Assembly (NCBI GenBank): GCA_002353295.1
Contig: DEJG01000019.1
Span: forward strand, 133,225 to 197,224
DNA from: Prevotella sp. UBA2754
GTDB lineage: Bacteria; Bacteroidota; Bacteroidia; Bacteroidales; Bacteroidaceae
Direction of reading: 5' to 3'
Length of the DNA stretch: 64,000 bases
The notes beneath the pieces are model-generated. The model did not search any database and was not told the DNA's origin. It saw only the letters and a list, made by a program, of their open reading frames with translations. Positions within the stretch are counted from its first letter, which is position 1. Each line of letters opens with the position of its first letter. Shown piece after piece: positions 16,268 through 24,795 of this stretch. Both the position numbers and the translations under genes were made by a program.

Positions 16268-17917
16268 ATGAGAATTATTAAGATTGGTAGTTCGCAATCA
16301 TGCGACCTCGTATTGGATAGCCAGTACGTCAGCAGTCTACATGCTGAAATGACAATTCTTGACGATGGGCAGATTATCCTTGAAGACAAGAACAGTAAGA
16401 ATGGTACAACCGTAGGTAACAAGAAACTGGAACCAGGTCGTGAAACGAATGTACAGCGTGGCGACCGTATTTCCTTTGCTGATGTACCTTTAGTCTGGGC
16501 CAAGGTGCCTGTAGCTGAAAAGTTGACGGCTTATAAGTCTGTCTATAACATCGGCTCTAACTATCGTAACGAGATTATTCTAAACAGCCAGACAGTCAGT
16601 CGTTTCCATGCCTCTGTACGTGTAGGTAAGGATGGTAAGGTGTATATCCATGACAATGGCAGTCGAAACGGTACAATGGTCAACGGAGCGAAAATTGCCT
16701 CCAACAAGGATGTACGCATAAAGAAGGGTGATAATATCGTCTGTGGCACGGAGGATGTCACCGAACAGATTTTGGCAGTCATGCCTAAGACCAACACCAC
16801 ACTGATTTATGCTATTGCTGGTGCTGCCTGTCTGCTCGTCCTCATGGGTATCATTTATGCCGTATGGCCTAAAGGTGGTGATGATCAACCTACAGCCTTT
16901 GTCAGCGACTCTACAGCTGTTGTTTCTTCTACTACTTCCAGTGTGTCACCAGAGAAATATCGCAATACAGTGGTTTACGTCGGGGCGCAGTATCATTATA
17001 TAGCTGAGTTCGAAGATAACCCCATGCCTGACACTTGGAATGGCAAGATAGAAGATATTGCTGCACAGCAGCCATATAGTGCCACAGCTTTCTTCCTTGA
17101 CCGTAAGGGATATTTAGGCACTAACAGACATGTGGCTGTTCCTTGGGAATACCGTTCTGGTGAGGAAGACAATCGCGTACGCGAAAGCATTGAATACCGT
17201 ATTGAACTGATGCGTCGTACATGTATGTTCATGCAGACAGGTGACGAACGCCTCACACAGAGTAATAAGGGGCGCGATTTCTCTATGCCCACGATGCAGG
17301 CTTTTGCCCAGACTGACTTGTTCAAGGCTATCAACGCTCATATCGGGAAGTATCCTAATTGGCAGGCAGAACTGAATAAAGTAATCGACCGTCTTAATCG
17401 TTCGCGTTATTCTATCTCTGGGGCCATTGATTACATTATGGTAGGTTATGCAGGTCGCAACTATACGCATCTGGATGAATTCCAGCGTTGTGATGTTGTA
17501 GCTGATTCCAAGGATAAAGAAATTGATGTGGCGCTTTTGCAACTTAATGACAAAAAGACTCCTCAAGATGTTGAACAGGTATTCAGTCCTAGCAGTTTTT
17601 CTAATGATCGTCTGGTGCCTTTGAAGGATAAACTTTTCACAATCGGTTATCCCGCAGGTCTGTCTTGGGCACTTGACAAAAGAGCCAAATCGTTAGAACC
17701 CAGTATCAAGGAGACCAAGTGTAGCAAGGAACCAAGTAAGTATGATTTTGAACTTCAGGAACAGTCTGTTGGTGGTAGTAGTGGCTCCCCCATCTTCAAC
17801 GAGGCAGGCCAGTTGGTTGGTGTGTTATGGGGTGGAACAAGTATTGCCGGTGGATTCACCAAAGCAGTTCATGCTAAGTATCTGAAGAAAATTTATGATG
17901 AAGAAGCTGTACAGTAA
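16268..17917 (+). CDS. Double-FHA transmembrane trypsin-like serine protease
   Basis: A 549-residue fusion: FHA-like domain 1 (about 1-78), FHA-like domain 2 (about 90-165), transmembrane helix (about 178-199), linker, and a chymotrypsin-fold protease (about 235-545). The catalytic triad is readable as His288 (GTNRHVAV), Asp420 (EIDVALLQL) and Ser505 (GGSSGSPIF). Both FHA domains keep SxxH (SSLHAEM, SRFHASV) and NG (SKNGT, SRNGT) but have Gly-Ser where phosphothreonine-binding domains have Gly-Arg (IGSSQSC, IGSNYRN). The protease lies on the far side of the membrane, so cytoplasmic phospho-signalling may control proteolysis in the periplasm. No close described analogue is known to me. Confidence 0.88.
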   Translation: MRIIKIGSSQSCDLVLDSQYVSSLHAEMTILDDGQIILEDKNSKNGTTVGNKKLEPGRETNVQRGDRISFADVPLVWAKVPVAEKLTAYKSVYNIGSNYRNEIILNSQTVSRFHASVRVGKDGKVYIHDNGSRNGTMVNGAKIASNKDVRIKKGDNIVCGTEDVTEQILAVMPKTNTTLIYAIAGAACLLVLMGIIYAVWPKGGDDQPTAFVSDSTAVVSSTTSSVSPEKYRNTVVYVGAQYHYIAEFEDNPMPDTWNGKIEDIAAQQPYSATAFFLDRKGYLGTNRHVAVPWEYRSGEEDNRVRESIEYRIELMRRTCMFMQTGDERLTQSNKGRDFSMPTMQAFAQTDLFKAINAHIGKYPNWQAELNKVIDRLNRSRYSISGAIDYIMVGYAGRNYTHLDEFQRCDVVADSKDKEIDVALLQLNDKKTPQDVEQVFSPSSFSNDRLVPLKDKLFTIGYPAGLSWALDKRAKSLEPSIKETKCSKEPSKYDFELQEQSVGGSSGSPIFNEAGQLVGVLWGGTSIAGGFTKAVHAKYLKKIYDEEAVQ

Positions 17918-19278
17918 TGAACATTAGGAAAATTATCATATTATTAATAATGTGTCTTGCCCTGCCTATAGTGGGGCAAGCACAATCTGCTCACTGGGCC
18001 ATTACACCCACCTATCAGTCTGTGACACCTTTTGCTCCTAATCTGTTCAAGGTGAAGACCTATGCGAGTGTAGGCATTTGTGATGCTGACGAGAAATGGG
18101 TGGTATCGTTGGCTATGGACTCTATCACTAATGTAGTTAATGGCTATGCCCTTGCACTCTCCAAGTCGAAAGACAAGTATCGTATTACCTATATTATTCG
18201 CGAGAATGGTACTCGTGAGGCTGTGAAAGATGAGGTGTACGCAGGCGAATATCTTTTCTTTGAAGAAGGTCGTTGCCCGGTGACGAATAAAAAGGGAAAG
18301 TATGGTTATATCGATACTTCCGGTGCATTGGTTGTGGAGTGTGATTACACTTCTGCTCTTCCATTTCTCAACGGACGGGCTCTTGTAACGAAGGAAAAGG
18401 GCGGTTTTATCGGACTTCTGAAAAAAGGGAAAGCCAAAGTCTATGAAATAGACCTTCAAGGCAAAGCCCGTGAGGTCAGCCAGATCGATCCTTCAGCACT
18501 GAAACCCAGTTATATGGAGAAGGTGAATGCGACCTACACACCGAATCCGGATCCGTCTTATCAGCGTTATTCAGATGATAAGGAATATGGCTATAGAAAA
18601 GGAAACAATGTTATCCTCCCTGCTCAGTTTGAAGCTGCTGGCAGTGTTTCTGATGATTGTGCCATCGTGATGGTCAACCATCTTTTTGGAGTCATCCGCT
18701 TCAATACTGCCGATGTTGATTGCAAAGTTACAGAGGCAGGTAGTCATCTAAAGGCGCAGGTTAAGCTTCCTGGTGTGTGGGAAAACAAAGTAGCCACCAT
18801 TGTACGTGAAGTGAATGGTTCCTCTCGAAAAGAGTTTGAGATGGAGGGTACTGGACTGGAGCGTTCGCTTGATGTTACTATTGATAAAGAAAGTGGCAAG
18901 AAGATCTACGAATTAGTATGCGACAAACTGGTTCTTTGGCGTAGTGTCAACAAGGCTGGTAGTGGCAGCGACGACAATGATGATAAGGGCGATTCTTCTG
19001 GACGCATATCTGTCAGTGTTCCTGCTACCGTCAAGGCCAATGCCAAGAATGTTTGTTCTGTACCCGTTACAGTAAGGAACCGAGGCGGTTCTGCACGTAC
19101 CATATCCATTAAGTTAAGTACTGGACAGAGCAGTTCCATCAATGTGGCTGCAGGAAAGTCGGGTACCGTAACCGTTAAAGTTCCTGTAACAAAGAATACA
19201 ACATGTAGGATTACTGCATCAGGCGGTGGTTTCTCCAGTTCATGCTCCACTGCACTGAAAGCAGCCATTAGACTATAA
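17917..19278 (+). CDS. Exported WG-repeat protein with Ig-like C-terminal domain
   Basis: A 453-residue protein with a signal peptide (about 1-22, ending GQAQ). The middle has WG-type beta repeats (KKGKYGYIDTSGALVVECDY, EYGYRKGNNVILPAQFE) that usually form a beta-propeller-like binding surface. After an Asp-rich linker the C-terminus (about 365-453) is an Ig/CARDB-like beta domain. The ATG overlaps the protease stop by one base (TAATG), so translation is coupled. Being periplasmic, it is a good candidate for the substrate, inhibitor or ligand-sensing partner of the membrane protease; this rests on gene context only. Confidence 0.78.
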   Translation: MNIRKIIILLIMCLALPIVGQAQSAHWAITPTYQSVTPFAPNLFKVKTYASVGICDADEKWVVSLAMDSITNVVNGYALALSKSKDKYRITYIIRENGTREAVKDEVYAGEYLFFEEGRCPVTNKKGKYGYIDTSGALVVECDYTSALPFLNGRALVTKEKGGFIGLLKKGKAKVYEIDLQGKAREVSQIDPSALKPSYMEKVNATYTPNPDPSYQRYSDDKEYGYRKGNNVILPAQFEAAGSVSDDCAIVMVNHLFGVIRFNTADVDCKVTEAGSHLKAQVKLPGVWENKVATIVREVNGSSRKEFEMEGTGLERSLDVTIDKESGKKIYELVCDKLVLWRSVNKAGSGSDDNDDKGDSSGRISVSVPATVKANAKNVCSVPVTVRNRGGSARTISIKLSTGQSSSINVAAGKSGTVTVKVPVTKNTTCRITASGGGFSSSCSTALKAAIRL

Positions 19279-19287
19279 TATATAATA

Positions 19288-19950
19288 ATGACAATAGAAC
19301 CTATAGCGTATTTCCACTCGCCGTTCACGTCAAAATTTGGCGTGCCACGGCAGAGTGGAATTGTTTCTGACTTGAAGGGCAGTGTCGTGTTTGTTCCCCA
19401 ATATTCCAAGCCTGAGGCTTTGCGGGGTTTGGACAATTATGATTATCTGTGGCTGATATGGGGATTCTCCGAGAATGAGCAGGCACCCAAACATGCTACT
19501 GTCCGACCTCCTTTGTTAGGAGGAAATGAGCGGGTAGGGGTCTGGGCCACGCGGTCCTCTTTTCGACCTAACAATCTAGCTCTGTCATCTGTTCGCATCC
19601 ATGAAATCCATCCTGATGTTCCCAGTATCGAGGTGTTGGGGGCCGATTTAATGGACGGAACACCCATATACGATGTCAAACCCTATCTGCCATATGTCGA
19701 TAGCCATCTTGATGCTCGTGGAGGTTTTACAGATAATCATCAGTGGCAACGCTTGCAGGTAGAGGTTCCTCCCCATCTTCGTTCCTTCTTCTCAGAAGAA
19801 CAGTGGTCAGTCATCATTGAGGCACTGTCTTTGGATCCGCGTCCGCATTATCACACTGACTCCACACGTCAGTATGGCATGCCCTTTGCTGGTCGTGATA
19901 TTCTTTTTGTTGTATCTGATCAGACACTCTCTGTTATCGCTATTCGGTGA
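19288..19950 (+). CDS. trmO: tRNA (N6-threonylcarbamoyladenosine-37) methyltransferase TrmO/TsaA family
   Basis: A 220-residue TsaA/YaeB (TrmO) family protein. The N-terminal IEPIAYFHSPFTSKFGVPRQ and the block RPPLLGGNERVGVWATRSSF-RPNNLALS are diagnostic of this beta-barrel SAM-dependent enzyme, which methylates t6A at tRNA position 37. Length is close to the E. coli enzyme (about 235). It starts 9 bases after the signalling operon and probably rides on the same transcript; a functional link to it is not implied. Confidence 0.9.
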   Translation: MTIEPIAYFHSPFTSKFGVPRQSGIVSDLKGSVVFVPQYSKPEALRGLDNYDYLWLIWGFSENEQAPKHATVRPPLLGGNERVGVWATRSSFRPNNLALSSVRIHEIHPDVPSIEVLGADLMDGTPIYDVKPYLPYVDSHLDARGGFTDNHQWQRLQVEVPPHLRSFFSEEQWSVIIEALSLDPRPHYHTDSTRQYGMPFAGRDILFVVSDQTLSVIAIR

Positions 19951-20001
19951 AGTTGATAAACCTCAATTTTATGAGTCTCTCCATAAAAAAATAGGGAAAA
20001 A

Positions 20002-20033
20002 TTTGGAATGTTGAAGAAATATCCATATATTTG
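20002..20033 (+). promoter_or_regulatory. Consensus promoter of degenerate histidine kinase
   Basis: TTTG (20002-20005), 20-base spacer, TATATTTG (20026-20033): a full match to the Bacteroidota sigma-factor consensus. Confidence 0.8.
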
Positions 20034-20067
20034 CATTCTATTTATTTGAAAATGGAGGACTTATGTT

Positions 20068-20862
20068 ATGTCTACACTAATGATCATCATATTGGCTGTT
20101 ATTGTTTTGGCGCTCATGGGAGCCTTATGGTATATCATGACCTTGAAGAGTCAACACTATGCGACATCAAAGTCTGAACGCATGAAACTGGCGTTTCTTA
20201 ACAATATCAACAACGAGATTCGAGCTCCTTTGAAATCTGTGACAGAATTGGCAGGCATGGTAGCCAAGGAAGATTTGTATCTCTCCAAAAACGAGAAGCG
20301 CAATATAGCCGATCAGTTAATCTACAATGCCAACCTCGTTTCAACCTTGATGGACGAAATCATGATGTTCTCTGATAGTGAGAAAGAAGCTCATCGCCTG
20401 CATATTGAGTCTTTCAGTCCTAATGCGCTCTGTCGTCGTTGCTTGGAAGCCAATATGCTCAGTCTTTATCATCGGCAAGCTGTCAAATTGAACTTTAAAC
20501 GCGAGATTAATGATGAGTTCTTTATGAAGAGCGACCGTCATTTGGTTGAACTGATTCTCAACAAACTGATTCTCAATGCTTGTCGCTTTACCGAGGTGGG
20601 TGAAATCGTTGTAGGGTGTAATCTCAGCGAGAATGTCGATTGCTTGACAATCTTTATAGAGGATACTGGAGTAGGCGTTCCTGAAAATCGTCGCAACAAG
20701 TTATTCACCTGGTTTGATCAGCCTGATGACATGCAGGATGAGGTTGAACTTGATTTGAGTATTTGTCAGCGCATCTCGCAGAAGATAGGTGGAACACTTT
20801 TTATGGACGAGCACTATCAGCGTCGTGGCACTCGCTTTGTGCTTCTACTCCCGTTGCACTGA
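20068..20862 (+). CDS. Degenerate membrane histidine kinase lacking the phospho-acceptor His
   Basis: A 264-residue protein with an N-terminal transmembrane helix (about 2-25), a HisKA-like helix pair and an HATPase domain. The H-box reads FLNNINNEIRAPL: Asn49 stands where the phosphorylated His should be. The N-box is NKLILNACRF and G1 is EDTGVGVP, but the G2 glycines are lost (VELDLSICQRI instead of the GxGLGLSI pattern). ATP may bind, but His autophosphorylation is not expected. It could be a pseudokinase partner of another sensor. A GGAGG ribosome site precedes ATG 20068 by 9 bases. Its last 62 bases overlap the antisense symporter gene. Confidence 0.85.
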   Translation: MSTLMIIILAVIVLALMGALWYIMTLKSQHYATSKSERMKLAFLNNINNEIRAPLKSVTELAGMVAKEDLYLSKNEKRNIADQLIYNANLVSTLMDEIMMFSDSEKEAHRLHIESFSPNALCRRCLEANMLSLYHRQAVKLNFKREINDEFFMKSDRHLVELILNKLILNACRFTEVGEIVVGCNLSENVDCLTIFIEDTGVGVPENRRNKLFTWFDQPDDMQDEVELDLSICQRISQKIGGTLFMDEHYQRRGTRFVLLLPLH

Positions 20863-22222
20863 TCTCTGTATCCTCATCGCTTAGGTCCAATTGCTTATTC
20901 CACAGGTACTTGCGGGTCTCATAGACGATGACTCCGCTCAATGCTAATAGGGATATGAGGTTCGGAATAGCCATCAGTGCATTCATACAGTCGGCCAGAT
21001 TCCATACAATTTCCAAGTTCATTACACTTCCTATGAAAACGACGATGATGAAAGCCAGTCGATAGGCAATTACCCACCGCTTTCCACTTAGATACTCCAT
21101 CCCCTTTTCGCCATAATAACTCCATCCAAGGATGGTTGAGAAGGCAAAGGTCAGCAGTCCGAATGTCAGAAGTGGTTTTCCTACTACAGGTATCTTCGAA
21201 AAAGCCGCGTGTGTCAGTACCGCCCCGTTATCAAAACTGATGTCGGGATAAGCTATTACGCTGCTTACAATGACGATACCCGTCATGGCGCAAATCACTA
21301 CCGTGTCCCAAAATGTGCCGCTGCTTGATACCAGTGCCTGTCTGACTGGATTGCGAGTCTGGGCTGCTGCAGCCACTATGGGAGCCGAACCCAGTCCCGA
21401 TTCGTTGCTAAATAGTCCCCTGGCTATACCAAAACGGGCTGCCATCATAACTGTTGTTCCAACAAAACCACCTCCTGCAGCCTGTGGGCTAAAGGCCGAC
21501 TCACAAATCAGTTTGATGGCAGGCCACACATACGGTCCATTCACGCAGATGATGTATAGACACCCTATGATATAAATTATGGCCATCAGGGGCACCAAAG
21601 CCGAGCATACATGAGCGATACTCTTGACGCCGCCCAGTATGACGGCAGCCACCATGAGTGCAATGATTGCACCTGATATGTATGGCGATATGTGGTAGGT
21701 TTCCTGCGCTACCGTAGAGATAGCATTGGCCTGCACTGTATTGCCTATACCAAAGGCCGAAATAGCTGTGAAGAGGGCAAACAATACGGCCAGCCATTTC
21801 CATCCCAGTCCGTATTCTAGTGCATACATGGGTCCGCCAACAGTTTTCCCATTGGGCTTCTTTTGTCTGTACTTAATGGCTAGTAGGCCTTCCGCATATT
21901 TGGTGGCTATGCCGAACACACCCGTCAACCAACACCACAATACGGCTCCTGGTCCGCCCAGTGCAATGGCAGTTGCCACACCGATGATGTTGCCAGTTCC
22001 GATGGTGGCAGCCAGAGCTGTAGCCAGTGATGCAAACTGTGAAACGTCGCCTTGCGCTTCTTTATCTTTCTTTACAGAGAGACTGATGGCTTTGAAAATG
22101 TAGCGTTGTGGAAAATGCAGGCGGATGGTCAAAAAAATATGCGTACCCAGTAGTAAGATAATCATAGGCCATCCCCAAAGGATTCCACTGAAGTCTATAA
22201 GCCATTGATTGATTTGTTCCAT
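20801..22222 (-). CDS. Alanine/glycine:cation symporter (AGCS family)
   Basis: A 473-residue inner-membrane symporter importing alanine or glycine with Na+ or H+. The AGCS signature is clear: GTGNIIGVATAIALGGPGAVLWCW, the block GGPMYALEYGLGWKW and the late segment GLFSNESGLGSAPIVAAAA. About 11 hydrophobic segments are seen. The last 25 residues form a polar acidic tail encoded over the 3' end of the opposite-strand kinase gene (62-base overlap). It starts 3 bases after the second DUF4230 gene, so the three leftward genes 23477-20801 are probably one operon. Confidence 0.92.
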   Translation of the reverse strand: MEQINQWLIDFSGILWGWPMIILLLGTHIFLTIRLHFPQRYIFKAISLSVKKDKEAQGDVSQFASLATALAATIGTGNIIGVATAIALGGPGAVLWCWLTGVFGIATKYAEGLLAIKYRQKKPNGKTVGGPMYALEYGLGWKWLAVLFALFTAISAFGIGNTVQANAISTVAQETYHISPYISGAIIALMVAAVILGGVKSIAHVCSALVPLMAIIYIIGCLYIICVNGPYVWPAIKLICESAFSPQAAGGGFVGTTVMMAARFGIARGLFSNESGLGSAPIVAAAAQTRNPVRQALVSSSGTFWDTVVICAMTGIVIVSSVIAYPDISFDNGAVLTHAAFSKIPVVGKPLLTFGLLTFAFSTILGWSYYGEKGMEYLSGKRWVIAYRLAFIIVVFIGSVMNLEIVWNLADCMNALMAIPNLISLLALSGVIVYETRKYLWNKQLDLSDEDTEISATGVEAQSECHDADSARP

Positions 22223-22225
22223 ATC

Positions 22226-22816
22226 TTAGTCTTTGTATTGTATCTTGACTTGTTTGAAGCCCATGCCCTGCATCACCTGACGTACCTGAGCCTCCCCATT
22301 CTGTCGGGCAGTCTCTATGTTTTGGGGGGTCAATCCGCGCTGTAGCATACGCTGATAGGCTCTGCGCATCATGGTCTCGCGGTCTTTGGCTGTCCATGTG
22401 CCACTCTCAAAAAAACTCTTTGTACGGGCTTCGTCGATGAAATCTTTGTCCAGCAGTCCTATCTGTGGCAGTGTTATGTCTAAGGTGTCTTCGTTTACGC
22501 TAATCCATCCTGATTCCACTTGTTTCAAGTTGATGCCCAGTCGCATGGTGCCGTAATAGATTCTCACCAGTTGGTCGTCTGTAAAGATGCCACGACGGAT
22601 GGTGTCAACCATCTCCTCGTCGCTGATAGCCAAAAACTCCCATTCGCCGATGGCTTTAATGCTCTGTATCTGCTGTGGGGTGATGTCAATGTGCTGGTCG
22701 GCTTCCACTTCCACGTGGCTTGTCTTGACACTGCGCCATATCCATCCTATCAGTATTACTGCAGCGATGATGACGATAGCATATAGTGCTATGATGTGTT
22801 TATTCCCTTTTACCAT
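22226..22816 (-). CDS. DUF4230 membrane-anchored protein
   Basis: A 196-residue protein with an N-terminal transmembrane helix (about 6-27) and a soluble domain with the DUF4230 pattern (IKAIGEWEFLAIS, LVRIYYGTMRLGINL, ITLPQIGLLD). ATG 22816 is preferred to an in-frame TTG at 22822. The function of DUF4230 is not known to me. It is a tandem partner of the next upstream gene, which has the same domain, with a 17-base overlap, so the two may assemble together at the membrane. Confidence 0.78.
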   Translation of the reverse strand: MVKGNKHIIALYAIVIIAAVILIGWIWRSVKTSHVEVEADQHIDITPQQIQSIKAIGEWEFLAISDEEMVDTIRRGIFTDDQLVRIYYGTMRLGINLKQVESGWISVNEDTLDITLPQIGLLDKDFIDEARTKSFFESGTWTAKDRETMMRRAYQRMLQRGLTPQNIETARQNGEAQVRQVMQGMGFKQVKIQYKD

Positions 22817-23477
22817 CTTCAATATTCATGTTGATCAGTGTCCGAATGTCTCTCAGACCATATTCCTTGCGGAACTGGATGGTGATGTCCTGCTCCTTAT
22901 ATCCCATTTGCGCAATCAGGGGCACTAATACACGTGCAGCATTCTCCTGAGCCATCGCAATGATGCCTAGCTGTGGAATGCTCTCAATGATGGCAGCCCG
23001 TCCCTGTTGTTCGTAGTTGGTCATCTCTGCATCAGTGAAATGCGACCTTACCAGTCCTACATATTCCTTGATGTTTTTTTGGTCTATCTTCGAACTTGTC
23101 ATCACCACCTTGGGATCAGGCAGAGTAATAATGATTTTACCATCTTCGCGTTCCACATTCTTTTCCGAAAACTCGCTCATGTCGATGTAGGCCTTCAGGG
23201 TGGCATCCATTGGAATGGCTATTTTACGGTCGCCCAATGGCATCTTGATGTTGAAGTCCTGCCAAAGTACCGACCCCTTGAGTCGAATCACGTCGTCATG
23301 GGTCACAATCTTGTGAATCTTGTATTCTGTAGTGTAGATGCGTGAACACTGCTGAATCTGATTGACCAGAACAGGAATCGAGTCAGACCTTTCCGTCGTC
23401 ACCTGCACTCTTTCATGCCGACTGCAACTGCAGCAGCATATCACGAAAAACAACGATATGTATAGTATTCTCGACAT
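22800..23477 (-). CDS. DUF4230 lipoprotein
   Basis: A 225-residue protein with a lipoprotein-like signal (FFVICCCSCSRHERVQ) and a DUF4230-type domain (VRLKGSVLWQDFNIKMPLG, IIITLPDPKVVMTSSKID, late AAIIESIPQLGIIAMAQENA). A longer reading frame begins at 23519, but ATG 23477 is chosen because a TATCTTTG -7 box lies at 23504-23497, between the two candidate starts, and because the lipid signal then sits at the N-terminus. Paralogue of the following gene. Function unknown. Confidence 0.78.
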   Translation of the reverse strand: MSRILYISLFFVICCCSCSRHERVQVTTERSDSIPVLVNQIQQCSRIYTTEYKIHKIVTHDDVIRLKGSVLWQDFNIKMPLGDRKIAIPMDATLKAYIDMSEFSEKNVEREDGKIIITLPDPKVVMTSSKIDQKNIKEYVGLVRSHFTDAEMTNYEQQGRAAIIESIPQLGIIAMAQENAARVLVPLIAQMGYKEQDITIQFRKEYGLRDIRTLINMNIEDGKRE

Positions 23478-23496
23478 TTTGTCAGCGATTTGACTG

Positions 23497-23504
23497 CAAA
23501 GATA
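23497..23504 (-). promoter_or_regulatory. -7 promoter box of the DUF4230-symporter operon
   Basis: TATCTTTG on the minus strand, 20 bases before ATG 23477. It decides the start of the first DUF4230 gene. Confidence 0.65.
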
Positions 23505-23694
23505 GTTAAAAAATATCAAAATGCTACATTTCTATCATTTTTTTTATCTTGTTATTAAACTTTTTTTTTGTTTGCGCGTCATATTCATGAAATCAGACAT
23601 AACGAGTATTATGACTGCTCGACTCTCAACTGACACAAAAGGTAAAAAAGTGGAACATCATAGTGATTTAGGTTAACATAGTGTTTTTTCATTT

Positions 23695-23718
23695 GGGGGC
23701 AAGCGTGCCCCCTTTTTT
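23695..23718 (+). terminator. Orphan rightward intrinsic terminator
   Basis: Perfect 7-bp stem GGGGGCA/TGCCCCC (23695-23701 with 23706-23712), AGCG loop, then TTTTTT. No rightward gene ends nearby: the genes to the left run leftward. It sits just upstream of the promoter at 23739. Confidence 0.82.
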
Positions 23719-23738
23719 GAAGAAAACAGTCGCAATAT

Positions 23739-23770
23739 TTTGGTGTATTCAAATTTTTGATGTATTTTTG
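23739..23770 (+). promoter_or_regulatory. Consensus promoter of exported beta-propeller-like protein
   Basis: TTTG (23739-23742), 20-base spacer, TATTTTTG (23763-23770), 35 bases before ATG 23806. Confidence 0.8.
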
Positions 23771-23805
23771 CATATACATTTAATTATAAACAAAAGAGGT
23801 AAATC

Positions 23806-24699
23806 ATGAAAAAATCAACATTCCTTATCCTATGCCTGTTCTGTGTCCTGATGGCTGGTGCACAAGACTTTCAAACAGAGATTGCGTTGGTTGAAGTGCC
23901 CGACTTCAATGGTAAAACTTTAGCAAAGGCACCTGTCGGTAAGAGCAAGACATTGCAACTGACACGTACCAAGTATTCAAGAACCCTTGACAGTTATACA
24001 GAATTGGCGCTGCCTTCACTTAAACTGGGCAACATCATCGGACATCCAACACTCGGTTGGGACGATACCGATTTCAAAGTTCCCGGGGGTGTGCCTACTA
24101 TATATGATACAGAATGGACACTGAACGATGTGTTTACCGATGGCGACTTCCCTGTGGCTACATACGGCAGAACACCGAATGACGAGAAGCTGCCCTGGGG
24201 TGAGACAGAAAGGCAAATCTCTTGTCGCGGCAGAGACCCGCATCTGATTATGCTTTTGGATCCGACGAAGGAAGTAAAGAAGGTGTATAACACCCGCGAA
24301 CTCACATTTCCTCCACAGGAAAACAACAGACATTCAGTGGAATGGGCCGTCGTGAAGGATGGTGTACTGTATTTTTCAGTCACGTGTGGCGTGGCACCCA
24401 GTAAGAACTCAAAAGGCTATTACATGGTGGCAGTGGATATCAATACCGACAAGACACTATGGATGAGCAAGCCTCGTACTGTTACCTCGGGCAACTTCCT
24501 GATTGTCGATAATTCTATCATCTGTGGTATGGGTGGTTCCGGTATTCCTGATTATATTTACGTGCTGAACCGCTATACGGGTGTTAAGACGCATGAGTAT
24601 TGGATTCCTACAGCTGCCTATTGGTTTGCCATCGGTGAGGACCAGCAGCTTTATGCCACCCTTTACGACAGACACTTGTCGTTTAAGATCATAAAATAA
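23806..24699 (+). CDS. Exported protein of unknown function, possibly beta-propeller
   Basis: A 297-residue protein with a signal peptide (about 1-19, ending MAGAQ). I do not recognise the family. The second half has alternating short strands such as DGVLYFSVTCGV, KGYYMVAVDINTDKTLWMSK and YIYVLNRYTGVKTHEY, which resemble PQQ- or SMP-30-like propeller blades; too few are present for a full propeller. It has its own consensus promoter, a Shine-Dalgarno-like AAAGAGG, and no sorting tail, so it is probably periplasmic. It stands alone: the calcium ATPase downstream has its own promoter. Confidence 0.7.
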   Translation: MKKSTFLILCLFCVLMAGAQDFQTEIALVEVPDFNGKTLAKAPVGKSKTLQLTRTKYSRTLDSYTELALPSLKLGNIIGHPTLGWDDTDFKVPGGVPTIYDTEWTLNDVFTDGDFPVATYGRTPNDEKLPWGETERQISCRGRDPHLIMLLDPTKEVKKVYNTRELTFPPQENNRHSVEWAVVKDGVLYFSVTCGVAPSKNSKGYYMVAVDINTDKTLWMSKPRTVTSGNFLIVDNSIICGMGGSGIPDYIYVLNRYTGVKTHEYWIPTAAYWFAIGEDQQLYATLYDRHLSFKIIK

Positions 24700-24757
24700 A
24701 GCTATCACCCGTTCAGATTAAGATACAATTACAAAAAAGACAAAAACACTTGAATAA

Positions 24758-24789
24758 TTTGGTGTTTTGCTCACTTCTTCGTACCTTTG
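24758..24789 (+). promoter_or_regulatory. Consensus promoter placed almost on the calcium ATPase start
   Basis: TTTG (24758-24761), 20-base spacer, TACCTTTG (24782-24789). The -7 box ends 6 bases before ATG 24796, so the transcript should be leaderless or nearly so. It also rules out the in-frame TTG start at 24787. Confidence 0.78.
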
Positions 24790-24795
24790 CCAGCC

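Noticed and set aside
10771..19278. Idea that the FHA/kinase/phosphatase genes belong to a type VI secretion cluster
   Set aside because: No tss, Hcp, VgrG or contractile-tail gene is present on either side; the neighbours are a pectate lyase and trmO.
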